From contig JALHRF010000024.1 in assembly GCA_022841545.1 (NCBI GenBank), forward strand, positions 1 through 39,178: DNA of 39,178 bases, written 5' to 3'. The position numbers were made by a program, and so were the translations under genes. This stretch comes from Bauldia sp. (lineage in GTDB: Bacteria > Pseudomonadota > Alphaproteobacteria > Rhizobiales > Kaistiaceae). Shown piece by piece: positions 25,367 to 32,592 of this stretch. The first letter of the stretch is position 1; every line of letters starts with the position of its first letter. Under the pieces are notes generated by a model. The model worked only from the letters and a program-made list of their open reading frames with translations. It made no database searches and was not told the origin of the DNA.

Positions 25367-25522
25367 ATGATCCGAAAACGGAAGTCCGGCAAGTACCGGC
25401 TCTATGCACGGAAAGTCGATCCGAGAACCGGCAAGCGCCGCAACCTCGGCACCTTCGACGACCGCGCGGGTGCGGAGAAGCACGAACGCGAGGTCCAGTA
25501 CTTCAAGCGGAACGGCGGGTGA
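25367..25522 (+). CDS. Small basic 51-residue protein resembling an integrase arm-type DNA-binding domain
   Basis: The frame runs MIRKRKSGKYRLYARKVDPR to ...EVQYFKRNGG and stops at 25520-25522. The pattern KSGKYRLY..K..PRTGKRRNLGTF followed by a helix AGAEKHEREVQYFKR resembles the three-strand-plus-helix arm-binding or AP2-like domain at the N-terminus of tyrosine recombinases, but free-standing. Arg/Lys are about a third of its residues. Similar stand-alone small proteins occur in Hyphomicrobiales by my recollection. A weak purine-rich site (GGAGGCCCGATCC) precedes the ATG. DNA or RNA binding is likely; its role is unknown. Confidence 0.65.
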   Translation: MIRKRKSGKYRLYARKVDPRTGKRRNLGTFDDRAGAEKHEREVQYFKRNGG

Positions 25523-25561
25523 CAGCTGACGGGACGGCCTGTCCGCAGCCCCGAGCGCCAA

Positions 25562-26098
25562 CTACGGGTTCAGACGGTCCATGTAGAACGGGCTGACGAA
25601 CGGCTTCTTCTTCTTGCCCGTGGTGGTCCTGGCCGGCGTGGACTTTGCGGTCACCACCGGAGCGCGTTCGGTGATGATCACGCGGGTGCTGTAGACGCCG
25701 CGGCGTTCGACGAGCGCGAAGAGCGTGGCGGCATTCTGCGGCGAGAGGCGCACGCAGCCGTGGGAGAGCGGGACGCCGAGCCGGCTGTTGCTGCCGTGGA
25801 TGGCGTGGCCCTGATGGGTGAAGAAGATCGAATGCGGCATGGGCGCATTGTCCCATTCCTCGGAGAAATGCTCCTTCTCCAGGCGGAAGGCCGAGTACGA
25901 CCCGCTCGGGGTGACGTAGTTGCGGGAGCCGGTGGAGACCGGCCAATGGTATTTCTGCACGCCGTCGACGACGACCGACATGCGCTGGGCGCTCTTGTCG
26001 ACGGTGATGACGACCGCGGCCGACGCGGGGGCTATTGAAACCAGGGCCGCGAACACCACCAGGGCCGACGAAAAGATCCGGAGCAACGCCAGGCGCAT
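25562..26098 (-). CDS. L,D-transpeptidase (YkuD domain)
   Basis: A 178-residue exported enzyme. It starts with a signal peptide (MRLALLRIFSSALVVFAALV, cleavage near PASA-A). The YkuD catalytic motif is H101-G-S and then SHGCVRL with H113 and nucleophile C115. It forms 3-3 cross-links in peptidoglycan or attaches proteins to it, in the periplasm. The C-terminal tail after the catalytic domain (APVVTAKSTPARTTTGKKKK) is basic and may bind the wall. The tail ends at FVSPFYMDRLNP. It is a single gene; the next gene to the right is tRNA-Leu. Confidence 0.92.
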   Translation of the reverse strand: MRLALLRIFSSALVVFAALVSIAPASAAVVITVDKSAQRMSVVVDGVQKYHWPVSTGSRNYVTPSGSYSAFRLEKEHFSEEWDNAPMPHSIFFTHQGHAIHGSNSRLGVPLSHGCVRLSPQNAATLFALVERRGVYSTRVIITERAPVVTAKSTPARTTTGKKKKPFVSPFYMDRLNP

Positions 26099-26250
26099 GA
26101 AACTTTCCCCTCAGCCAACGGCTTTGGCGCGAATGATATCGAATGCACCGGAAATTCAAAGCCTTTGAACAGGTTCGCCGCGCCGGCGGATGTCACGTGT
26201 TGGTGAAGGGCGTCGGCGCAACCGCGCAATCCCGGACGCATCGAGCCGGC

Positions 26251-26279
26251 TTGTATCGCCGGAACCGATTTGCTACATG
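26251..26279 (+). promoter_or_regulatory. Likely promoter of the tRNA-Leu gene
   Basis: TTGTAT (26251-26256) is followed after 17 bases by TACATG (26274-26279), 14 bases before the first tRNA base. Spacing and placement suit a tRNA promoter although neither hexamer is perfect. Confidence 0.42.
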
Positions 26280-26293
26280 ACCCCCGGTTTCAA

Positions 26294-26378
26294 GCGGTCG
26301 TGGCGGAACTGGTAGACGCGCAGCGTTGAGGTCGCTGTGGGGCAACCCGTGGAAGTTCGAGTCTTCTCGACCGCACCA
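26294..26378 (+). tRNA. tRNA-Leu (anticodon GAG)
   Basis: The 85-base gene folds as a class II tRNA. The acceptor stem is GCGGTCG (26294-26300) with CGACCGC; the D-arm contains GGCGGAACTGGTAGACGC; the anticodon stem CAGCG/CGCTG encloses TTGAGGT, so the anticodon is GAG (reads CUC/CUU). The long variable arm is TGGGGCAACCCGTG, and the T-arm is GAAGTTCGAGTCTTC. The 3' CCA is encoded (26376-26378). No integrase or attachment duplication is seen at its 3' end. Confidence 0.95.
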
Positions 26379-26395
26379 AATCATGAGTGAGCGAA

Positions 26396-26417
26396 ATCGG
26401 CGGCTTCGGCCGCCGAT
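26396..26417 (+). terminator. Rho-independent terminator of tRNA-Leu
   Basis: A perfect 9-base stem, ATCGGCGGC (26396-26404) with GCCGCCGAT (26409-26417), closes a stable TTCG tetraloop and is followed by CTTCTTT. It lies 17 bases past the tRNA end. Confidence 0.88.
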
Positions 26418-26540
26418 CTTCTTTGAACCCGGGAACGGTGTCGCCCAAGGCAGGACCTCACCGGCCCGGACCACAGGGGTCTCAATCCAGCTCAACGCAG
26501 GAAGGCTGTCTGCGGCGAGCGGTTCCAGGGGGTCGCGAAG

Positions 26541-26945
26541 ATGGCAATGACCGGCGGCTGTCATTGCGGTGCCATTCGGTACGAAGTCGAGGGTGAGCCG
26601 ATCACCCACGTCCTGTGCCACTGCACGGACTGCCGGCGCAGCGCCGGGGCGCCCATGGTCGGCTGGACGATGTACCCTGTCGACGCCGTCAGGGTGACGA
26701 AGGGGGCCGCGAAGGCCTACGCGTCGTCGGAACATGGCCGGAGGCATTTCTGTTCCGACTGCGGCACCGGGATCTTCTACACGAATGCCGAGATACTGCC
26801 CGGGATCATCGACATCCAGAGCGCGACCTTGGACGACCCTGACGCGATGCCGCCCCGGTATCACACCCAGATCGCCGAACGCATCAAGTGGATGGAGCGT
26901 GCGCACGAACTGCCTGTGTTCGAGCGCTACGCGTCGCGAGGATGA
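26541..26945 (+). CDS. GFA-family (glutathione-dependent formaldehyde-activating type) zinc protein
   Basis: A 134-residue protein of the GFA/CENP-V fold. Zinc-binding cysteines are visible as C7-x-C9 in GGCHCGAIRY, C26-x-C28-xx-C31 in LCHCTDCRR, and the FCSDCGTGIFY pair, matching the family pattern exactly. The protein type includes formaldehyde-glutathione adduct-forming Gfa, but most members have no confirmed activity, so that role is not assigned. ATG 26541 or 26547 could start it. It stands alone between the tRNA and a sodium channel gene. Confidence 0.9.
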   Translation: MAMTGGCHCGAIRYEVEGEPITHVLCHCTDCRRSAGAPMVGWTMYPVDAVRVTKGAAKAYASSEHGRRHFCSDCGTGIFYTNAEILPGIIDIQSATLDDPDAMPPRYHTQIAERIKWMERAHELPVFERYASRG

Positions 26946-27103
26946 TGGGGTCATGGTGGAGGGGCACCTTCGCGACCGGTCGCGGCCCCGGCCGGCGGCG
27001 CCGTGGCAGGTCCCAACCCACTTGTGCGAACCGATGCACCTGGGTGACACGGTTCACCGACAGTGCTTGGTTCGGGTAGTTCGACTTCTTTCAGGGAGGC
27101 TCT

Positions 27104-27904
27104 GTGACCGGCTGGCTTCGCTCCTTCGTCCTCGACCCGCGTACGGAGCGCGCGATCATCGCCTTGATCATCGTCAATGCGGTGATCCTCGGGCTCGAGA
27201 CCAGCGAGACCGTGATGGCGTCCTACGGGCCGCTTCTGCAGGCCATCGACAGGGGCATCCTCGCCATCTTCGTGGTCGAGATCGTGGCGAGGATCGTCGT
27301 CTTCCGGCTGGCGTTCTTCCGCGATCCCTGGAACGTCTTCGATTTCCTCGTCGTCGGAATCGCGCTGGTGCCGGCGACGGGGCCGTTCTCGGTGTTGCGG
27401 GCGCTGCGTATCCTCCGCGTCCTTCGCCTGATCACGCGCGTGCCTTCGTTGCGACGGGTGGTCGGCGGCCTGCTCACCGCCCTGCCGGGAATGGCGTCCG
27501 TCGGCGCGTTGCTCTGCCTGCTGTTCTACGTATTCTCGGTCATGTCGACGAAGCTCTTCGGCGCACAGTTCCCGGAGTGGTTCGGGACGATCGGCGCCTC
27601 CGCCTATTCGCTGTTCCAGATCATGACGCTGGAAAGCTGGTCGATGGGCATCGTGCGGCCGGTCATGGAGGCGTTCCCCTATGCCTGGGCGTTCTTCGTC
27701 CCCTTCATCATGGTCACGACATTCGCCGTCCTGAACCTGTTCATCGGCATCGTCGTCAACGCGATGCAGGCGGAACAGGAAAAGGTCGTGACCGAAGGGC
27801 GCGCGTCGGAACGCGACATGATCCGCGAGGAAACCGCACCGCTCGTCGAGGAACTCAAGGCGCTTCGGTCCGAAATCGCCTCGCTGCGGCAAAGGATCGA
27901 GTGA
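27104..27904 (+). CDS. Bacterial voltage-gated sodium channel (NavBac/NaChBac type)
   Basis: A 266-residue single-repeat six-helix channel that forms tetramers. The start is a GTG at 27104 after CAGGGAGGCTCT. The S4 voltage sensor carries spaced arginines (R99, R102, R105, R108 in LRALRILRVLRLITR). The pore selectivity filter is T175-L-E-S-W-S180, identical to that of NaChBac and NavAb, predicting sodium selectivity. S5 and S6 flank it. After S6 the cytoplasmic tail (ETAPLVEELKALRSEIASLRQ) has heptad spacing for the four-helix coiled coil that holds such tetramers together. It may link to motility or pH; neighbours do not say. Confidence 0.93.
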   Translation: MTGWLRSFVLDPRTERAIIALIIVNAVILGLETSETVMASYGPLLQAIDRGILAIFVVEIVARIVVFRLAFFRDPWNVFDFLVVGIALVPATGPFSVLRALRILRVLRLITRVPSLRRVVGGLLTALPGMASVGALLCLLFYVFSVMSTKLFGAQFPEWFGTIGASAYSLFQIMTLESWSMGIVRPVMEAFPYAWAFFVPFIMVTTFAVLNLFIGIVVNAMQAEQEKVVTEGRASERDMIREETAPLVEELKALRSEIASLRQRIE

Positions 27905-28072
27905 CCTGACCTCCGGGGTCCCGCTTCGGTGCAGCCGGCGCGGATTCCGGTCCATCGGGGAATGGCGGCGGCTCCACCCAGGCTTCTTTCTCTTTACCGG
28001 ATGAAGACGCACGGCTAGTGCTGTCACGACGGCCGGACATCCGGCGACAACCCATCGACACCGGAGTGCGGC

Positions 28073-29488
28073 GTGGCGGACGATAGCCCCATGGCCGAAG
28101 GCGTCGGTCCTCCCGAGACCGGCCCGACGACCCATGACGAGGACGGCCACCTCGCGGTGGCGTTCATCGCGGACGTGCGTGACGCCATCGGGCGGCCCGA
28201 CGCGGCGCGGCTGCGCACGCTCGTCGCGGAACTGCACGAGGCCGACCTCGCGGCCCTGATCGAGGCGCTCGATCCGGACGAACGGACCCGGCTGATCCGG
28301 CTCCTCGGCGACGATTTCGACTTCACCGCACTGACCGAGCTCGACGAGACGCTTCGCGTCCAGATCCTCGAGGCGCTGCCGGCGAAGATGGTGGCCGAAG
28401 GCGTCCGGGACCTCGACTCCGACGACGCGGTGACGCTGCTGGAGGACCTCGAGCCGGAGGAGCAGGCCGAGATTCTCGCCGAGATGCCGCCGGTCGAGCG
28501 GGCGGCGGTAGCCCGCAGCCTCGAATACCCGGAGGAATCCGCCGGCCGCCTCATGCAGACCGACCTTATCGCCGTGCCGCCGTTCTGGGACGTCGGGCGG
28601 GCGATCGACTACATGCGCGAGGAGCAGGACCTTCCGGACGAGTTCTTCATGTTGTTCGTGGTCGATGCGGCGCATCACCTGGTCGGCACGGTGGCGCTCG
28701 ACCGGCTGCTCCGGAGCAAGCGGCCGACGCCGATCTCGGCAATCATGGACACCGATTTCGAGGCGGTGAAGGCGGTCGACGACCAGGAGGACGTGGCGCG
28801 GACCTTCGAGCGCTACAACCTCGTCGCCGCCCCGGTGCTCGACGAGGACGGCCGTCTGGTCGGCGTGATCACCGTCGACGACATCGTCGACGTGATCGAG
28901 GAGGAGGCCGAGGAGGACATCCGCCGCCTCGCCGGCGTCGGCGACGAGGAGACCTCCGACACGGTCGGCTACGTGGCGCGGAGCCGCATCCCCTGGCTCC
29001 TCGTCAACGTCGTCACCGCGTTCATCGCCGCCGCGGTGATCGGCCTGTTCGGGGCCAGCATCGAGCAGATGGTGGCGCTCGCCATCCTGATGCCGATCGT
29101 CGCCTCGATGAGCGGCAATGCCGGCATCCAGGCGATGACGGTGACGATTCGCGCCATCGCCACCCGCGACATCGCCGCCAAGGCCGCGCTCCGGGCGATC
29201 GGCCGCGAGATCCTGGTCGGCCTGATCAACGGCCTGGCGGTCGCCGTGGTGATCGGTATCGCGGCCGGCCTGTGGTTCGAGAGCATCGACCTCGGCGTCG
29301 TGATCGGCGTCGCGCTGGTGGTGTGTCTCCTGGTGGCGGGACTGGTGGGGGCGACGGTCCCGCTCGCCTTCGACCGCATGGGGGTCGACCCGGCCGTGGC
29401 CTCCGGCGTGATCGTGACGGCGATCACCGACGTCGCCGGATTCTCGGTGTTCCTTGGCCTCGCCGGCTGGTGGTTCGGACTGCTTTGA
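28073..29488 (+). CDS. mgtE: Magnesium transporter/channel MgtE
   Basis: A 471-residue inner-membrane Mg2+ channel. Layout: N-terminal acidic helical domain (about 30-155, with LLEDLEPEEQAEILAEMPP), a CBS pair (about 160-285, with EESAGRLMQT and VGVITVDDIVDVIEEEAEED), the plug helix and five membrane helices (about 300-471) including MPIVASMSGNAGIQAMTVT and GATVPLAFDRMGVDPAVAS, both highly conserved family segments around the ion path. The Mg2+-sensing domains gate the pore closed at high internal Mg2+. The start could be GTG 28073 or ATG 28091. It is close to a frameshifted hicB downstream (22 bases). Confidence 0.95.
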   Translation: MADDSPMAEGVGPPETGPTTHDEDGHLAVAFIADVRDAIGRPDAARLRTLVAELHEADLAALIEALDPDERTRLIRLLGDDFDFTALTELDETLRVQILEALPAKMVAEGVRDLDSDDAVTLLEDLEPEEQAEILAEMPPVERAAVARSLEYPEESAGRLMQTDLIAVPPFWDVGRAIDYMREEQDLPDEFFMLFVVDAAHHLVGTVALDRLLRSKRPTPISAIMDTDFEAVKAVDDQEDVARTFERYNLVAAPVLDEDGRLVGVITVDDIVDVIEEEAEEDIRRLAGVGDEETSDTVGYVARSRIPWLLVNVVTAFIAAAVIGLFGASIEQMVALAILMPIVASMSGNAGIQAMTVTIRAIATRDIAAKAALRAIGREILVGLINGLAVAVVIGIAAGLWFESIDLGVVIGVALVVCLLVAGLVGATVPLAFDRMGVDPAVASGVIVTAITDVAGFSVFLGLAGWWFGLL

Positions 29489-29510
29489 TGTTCCGAGGAG
29501 GGGTTGAAGG

Positions 29511-29919
29511 ATGGCTCGCCACATCGCGTTGATCGATGGAAAGCCCGGCGCTTATGGCGTTGTCTTTCCCGACGCCCCCGGATGCGCCGCCATGGGCAAG
29601 ACGCTCGACGAGGCGCTCGCCCATGCCGCCGCGGCCCTTGGTGAATGGATTGCCGATGAGATCGCGGCCGGGCGCGGTGCACCAGAGCCGAGGAGCGCGG
29701 ACGAGGCCCGTCTCGACCGCGAGGTTGGCGAAGCCCTCGCCGAGGGCGCCCTTCTCACCGTCGTTTCCGGTCGTTATCGACTATGGCAAGCCGACCAGGA
29801 TCAATGTCTCGCTAGACGCCGGCCTTCTGGCGGCGATCGACCAGGAGGCTGCGGCCCGGAAGTTGACCCGGTCGGCTTTTCTCAGCACCGCGGCGCGCGA
29901 GAAGATCGCGACCGGGTAA
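29511..29919 (+). pseudogene. HicB-type antitoxin, broken by a one-base insertion
   Basis: The first 85 codons (MARHIALIDGKPGAYGVVFP DAPGCAAMGKTLDEALAHAA) are the HicB-like RNase H-fold domain. At TTT 29764-29766 one extra T shifts the frame; removing it restores VVIDYGKPTRINVSLDAGLL, then a ribbon-helix-helix-like tail (DQEAAARKLTRSAFLSTAAR) ending at TAA 29917-29919. The tail is the part that normally binds its operator DNA. The broken frame instead runs on to about 30038 without resemblance. There is no HicA partner beside it. Confidence 0.78.
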
Positions 29920-30048
29920 GGTGCGCCAAGGCTGCCAAAGGGCTCGCGCGATGTTTCAAGGCCTTGCAATTGTTTATGCGGGGTTGGGCGCGCCGCTTGG
30001 CTAAGGTCCGGCTCGGATTCGTGAGGACTCTTTCGTGAGTGGAAACGC

Positions 30049-31014
30049 GTGACGGGGCTTGGGCCAATCAGGGTCGGCGTCGTCGGTCTCGGCTATTTCG
30101 GGTCGCACCATGCGCGGCATTACGCAGCGCATGCGGGGGCGCGCCTCGTGGCGGTGGTCGACACCGATCCCGAGCGCGCCGGCCGCGCCGCCGAAGCCCA
30201 TGGCGCCGAGCGCTTCGATCACCACCGCGCGCTGATCGGCAAGGTAGACGCCGCCTCGATCACGGTGCCGACCTCGGCGCAGCACGCGGTCGCCTCCGAA
30301 CTGATCGACGCCGGCATCCACCTTTTCGTCGAGAAGCCGATCGCGGCGGATGTCGCGGCGGCGACCGATCTCGTCGCTCGCGCCGAGCGGCGGGGCACTC
30401 GGCTCCAGGTGGGCCATATCGAGCGCTTCGCGCCGGCCTTCCGCGCCCTTCGGGAGCGGGTCGCCGCACCGCGGCTGATCGAATGCGTGCGGCGGACGCC
30501 CTGGTCGGGCCGCGCCCTTGATGTCGACGTGGTGCTCGACCTGATGATCCACGACATCGACCTGGTGCTGACGCTGGCGGGCTCGCCGGTGAGGTCGGTG
30601 GCAGCGACCGGAGTGTCGGTCGTCACCCGCCGGAACGACGCGGTCGAGGCCCGGGTGGTCTTCGAGAACGGTGTGGTGGCGACGCTGGCAACGAGCCGGA
30701 TCGCGCCCGTGCCCGAGCGGAGCATCGCGGTGACCGAGGCCGGGCGGCGGCTCGTCGCCAACCTCGCCGCGCCGGAACTGACGATTCTCGCCGCGGTGGA
30801 GGGTACGGTCGCGGTCGAGCGGATTGCGCTTCCGCCCCATGACAACCTCGCCGCCGAAGTCGATGCATTTCTCGTGAGCGTCGCCGCCGGTACGCCGCCC
30901 CCGGTTGACGGGCGGGCCGGGCTCGACGCATTGAAGCTCGCCGAAACGATCCTCGCGGCCATTGCCGCGGGGCCCAGGTCGGCGCCCAGAATCCCGCAAG
31001 GAGCCCAAGCCTGA
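30049..31014 (+). CDS. gnnA: Gfo/Idh/MocA oxidoreductase, probable UDP-GlcNAc 3-dehydrogenase (GnnA-like)
   Basis: A 321-residue NAD-dependent dehydrogenase. The Rossmann loop is GVVGLGYFGSHHARHY (10-25) and the family motif is EKPIAAD (95-101). Catalytic-region segments LQVGHIERFAPAFRAL and ALDVDVVLDLMIHDIDLVL are those I associate with the GnnA group. GnnA oxidises the 3-OH of UDP-GlcNAc so that GnnB can aminate it, providing the diamino sugar for lipid A with amide-linked acyl chains. The assignment rests on these motifs plus the overlapping aminotransferase (TGATG at 31012-31016). GTG 30049 is the start. Other sugar dehydrogenases of the same family cannot be excluded. Confidence 0.72.
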   Translation: MTGLGPIRVGVVGLGYFGSHHARHYAAHAGARLVAVVDTDPERAGRAAEAHGAERFDHHRALIGKVDAASITVPTSAQHAVASELIDAGIHLFVEKPIAADVAAATDLVARAERRGTRLQVGHIERFAPAFRALRERVAAPRLIECVRRTPWSGRALDVDVVLDLMIHDIDLVLTLAGSPVRSVAATGVSVVTRRNDAVEARVVFENGVVATLATSRIAPVPERSIAVTEAGRRLVANLAAPELTILAAVEGTVAVERIALPPHDNLAAEVDAFLVSVAAGTPPPVDGRAGLDALKLAETILAAIAAGPRSAPRIPQGAQA

Positions 31015-32177
31015 TGACCCCGGTTCTATCCGCCGTGCGCGCCGTCGCCAATGACGACCGGGTCGGCCTGTTCGACCTGCAGCGGCAGAGGGCGCGGCTC
31101 GAATCCGACCTGAAGGCCCGGATCGACGCGGTGCTCGCCCACGGTCAGTTCATCCTCGGCCCCGAGGTCGAGATGCTGGAGAAGCGCCTTGCCGCCTACA
31201 CGGGCGCCGCTCATGTGATGGGGGTGTCGAGCGGCCGCGATGCGCTGATGATCGCGCTGATGGCGATAGGCGTGAAGGCGGGCGACGCGGTGTTCGTGCC
31301 AGCCTTCACCTTCGCGGCGACCGCGGGGGCGGTGGTCTCGATCGGGGCGAGTCCGGTCTTCGTCGATGTCGACCCGATGACCTACAACATGGACCCTGCC
31401 GACCTCGAACTGGCGATCGCCGAGGTGGAGGCCGAAGGCCGGCTCAAGCCGGCGGTGGTGATGCCGGTCGACCTCTACGGCCTGCCGGCCGACTATGTCG
31501 CGATCGGGAAGATCGCGGCGAAGCGCGGCATGACCGTGCTGGCGGACGCGGCGCAGAGCATGGGCGGCGCCGCGGGCAATGCGCGGGTGGGGGCGCTCGC
31601 GCCGATCTCGGCGACGAGCTTCTACCCGACCAAGCCGCTTGGCTGCTACGGCGACGGTGGCGCGATCCTCACCGAGCGCGAGGACCTTGCCGAGCGGGTC
31701 AGGATGATCCGCTCGCACGGCCGGCAGGGAACCGGCGACGCGGCGATGGTGCTCGGCCTCACCGGCCGGCTCGACACCATCCAGGCGGCCGTGCTCCTGG
31801 TGAAGCTGGACGTTTTCGAGGTGGAGCTCGACCGCAGGCGGGTGATCGCGGCGCGCTACAATCACGGGCTCCGGGACGTGGTCGGCGTGCCGGTCATGCC
31901 GGACGGGCTCCGAAGCGCCTTCGCCATCTATACGATCCGCGTTCCGCATCGCGACCGGGTGCGGGTGCTTCTCGACGAGGCCGGGATCGGCACGGGCCTG
32001 TTCTACCGCCTCGCCCTCCACGAGCACCCGGCGTTCCGCCACTTCGACGGCCGCCGCCTCGCCGTATCGGAGCGGCTGACCGGCGAAGTGCTGGCGCTGC
32101 CGATGCACCCCGATCTCAGCGACGAGGAGGTCGACCGGGTGATCGCGGCGGTGCGGGCGGCAATGGCCAAGGTCTGA
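31014..32177 (+). CDS. gnnB: DegT/DnrJ/EryC1 aminotransferase, probable UDP-GlcNAc3N transaminase (GnnB-like)
   Basis: A 387-residue PLP-dependent sugar aminotransferase. The PLP lysine is K207 in SFYPTKPLGCYGDGGAI and the conserved Asp is D178 in VLADAAQSMGG; the family start motif VLAHGQFILGPEV and SSGRDALMIALMAIG are clear. It overlaps the upstream dehydrogenase by one base (TGATG), indicating translational coupling and a shared pathway: together they would convert UDP-GlcNAc to UDP-2-acetamido-3-amino-glucose using glutamate. The product would be acylated by LpxA and enter lipid A synthesis; no lpx gene lies in the window. The N-terminal 20 residues are an atypical extension. Confidence 0.72.
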   Translation: MTPVLSAVRAVANDDRVGLFDLQRQRARLESDLKARIDAVLAHGQFILGPEVEMLEKRLAAYTGAAHVMGVSSGRDALMIALMAIGVKAGDAVFVPAFTFAATAGAVVSIGASPVFVDVDPMTYNMDPADLELAIAEVEAEGRLKPAVVMPVDLYGLPADYVAIGKIAAKRGMTVLADAAQSMGGAAGNARVGALAPISATSFYPTKPLGCYGDGGAILTEREDLAERVRMIRSHGRQGTGDAAMVLGLTGRLDTIQAAVLLVKLDVFEVELDRRRVIAARYNHGLRDVVGVPVMPDGLRSAFAIYTIRVPHRDRVRVLLDEAGIGTGLFYRLALHEHPAFRHFDGRRLAVSERLTGEVLALPMHPDLSDEEVDRVIAAVRAAMAKV

Positions 32178-32305
32178 CGTCCGCGGCTCCTTCCCGCCTT
32201 TCCTGTGACCGCTTTCACTGACGTTTCGTCCGGCCGTCCCTATCTCCGCTGTCCAACGCCGGGCCCTGTCGCTCCGGCACCACGACAGCACCGAGGAGAA
32301 CTGCC

Positions 32306-32440
32306 ATGGGCGCGTTCAAGGGACTGAGGGAATTCGCGTCGCGAGTCGCCGAAGCCCGCCGGCGGCGGGTGACCCAGCGCGCCGTCGAGGCGCTTCCCGC
32401 GCACCTCCGCAAGGACATCGGCTGGCCCAATGCCAGCTGA
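32306..32440 (+). CDS. DUF1127-family mini-protein (44 residues)
   Basis: The protein runs from MGAFKGLREFASRVAEARRR to ALPAHLRKDIGWPNAS. The ending LPAHLRKDIGW is the DUF1127 (YjiS-like) signature, and the Arg-rich centre is typical. A perfect ribosome-binding site (GAGGAGA, 32293-32299) precedes the ATG, and a terminator follows 28 bases after the stop, so this is a free-standing transcription unit or the end of the gnnAB one. Related small proteins in alphaproteobacteria act in RNA turnover and phosphate or stress physiology. Confidence 0.8.
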   Translation: MGAFKGLREFASRVAEARRRRVTQRAVEALPAHLRKDIGWPNAS

Positions 32441-32467
32441 GCCGGCGGAGACTGGGCTTGCGCGGCA

Positions 32468-32493
32468 GGGGCGGGCTGGGAACGGCCCGCCCC
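32468..32493 (+). terminator. Terminator hairpin after the DUF1127 gene
   Basis: GGGGCGGGC (32468-32476) pairs perfectly with GCCCGCCCC (32485-32493) around an 8-base loop, followed by TTCGCTCTT. The stem is very stable; the T-tract is broken by C and G. Confidence 0.65.
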
Positions 32494-32592
32494 TTCGCTC
32501 TTGGTGCCTGCGCCTGAGGTCACAAACGCCGCGCGCGGGTTGACGGGGTGGGGCATTGCGGTGATCGTCCCGCCGTTCAATGGAGGCAGGCG

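Noticed and set aside
26294..26540. tRNA-Leu as an integration site for a genomic island
   Set aside because: No integrase, no duplicated tRNA end nearby, and neighbouring genes look chromosomal.
26951..29524. 857-residue open frame on the minus strand across the sodium channel and mgtE
   Set aside because: It is antisense to two clearly recognised genes, is rich in His/Arg/Asp/Gly from GC-rich codon mirror effects, and shows no domain.
29511..30038. 175-residue version of the HicB frame running on past the break
   Set aside because: Residues after the frame break do not resemble HicB, while the alternative frame does up to 29919.
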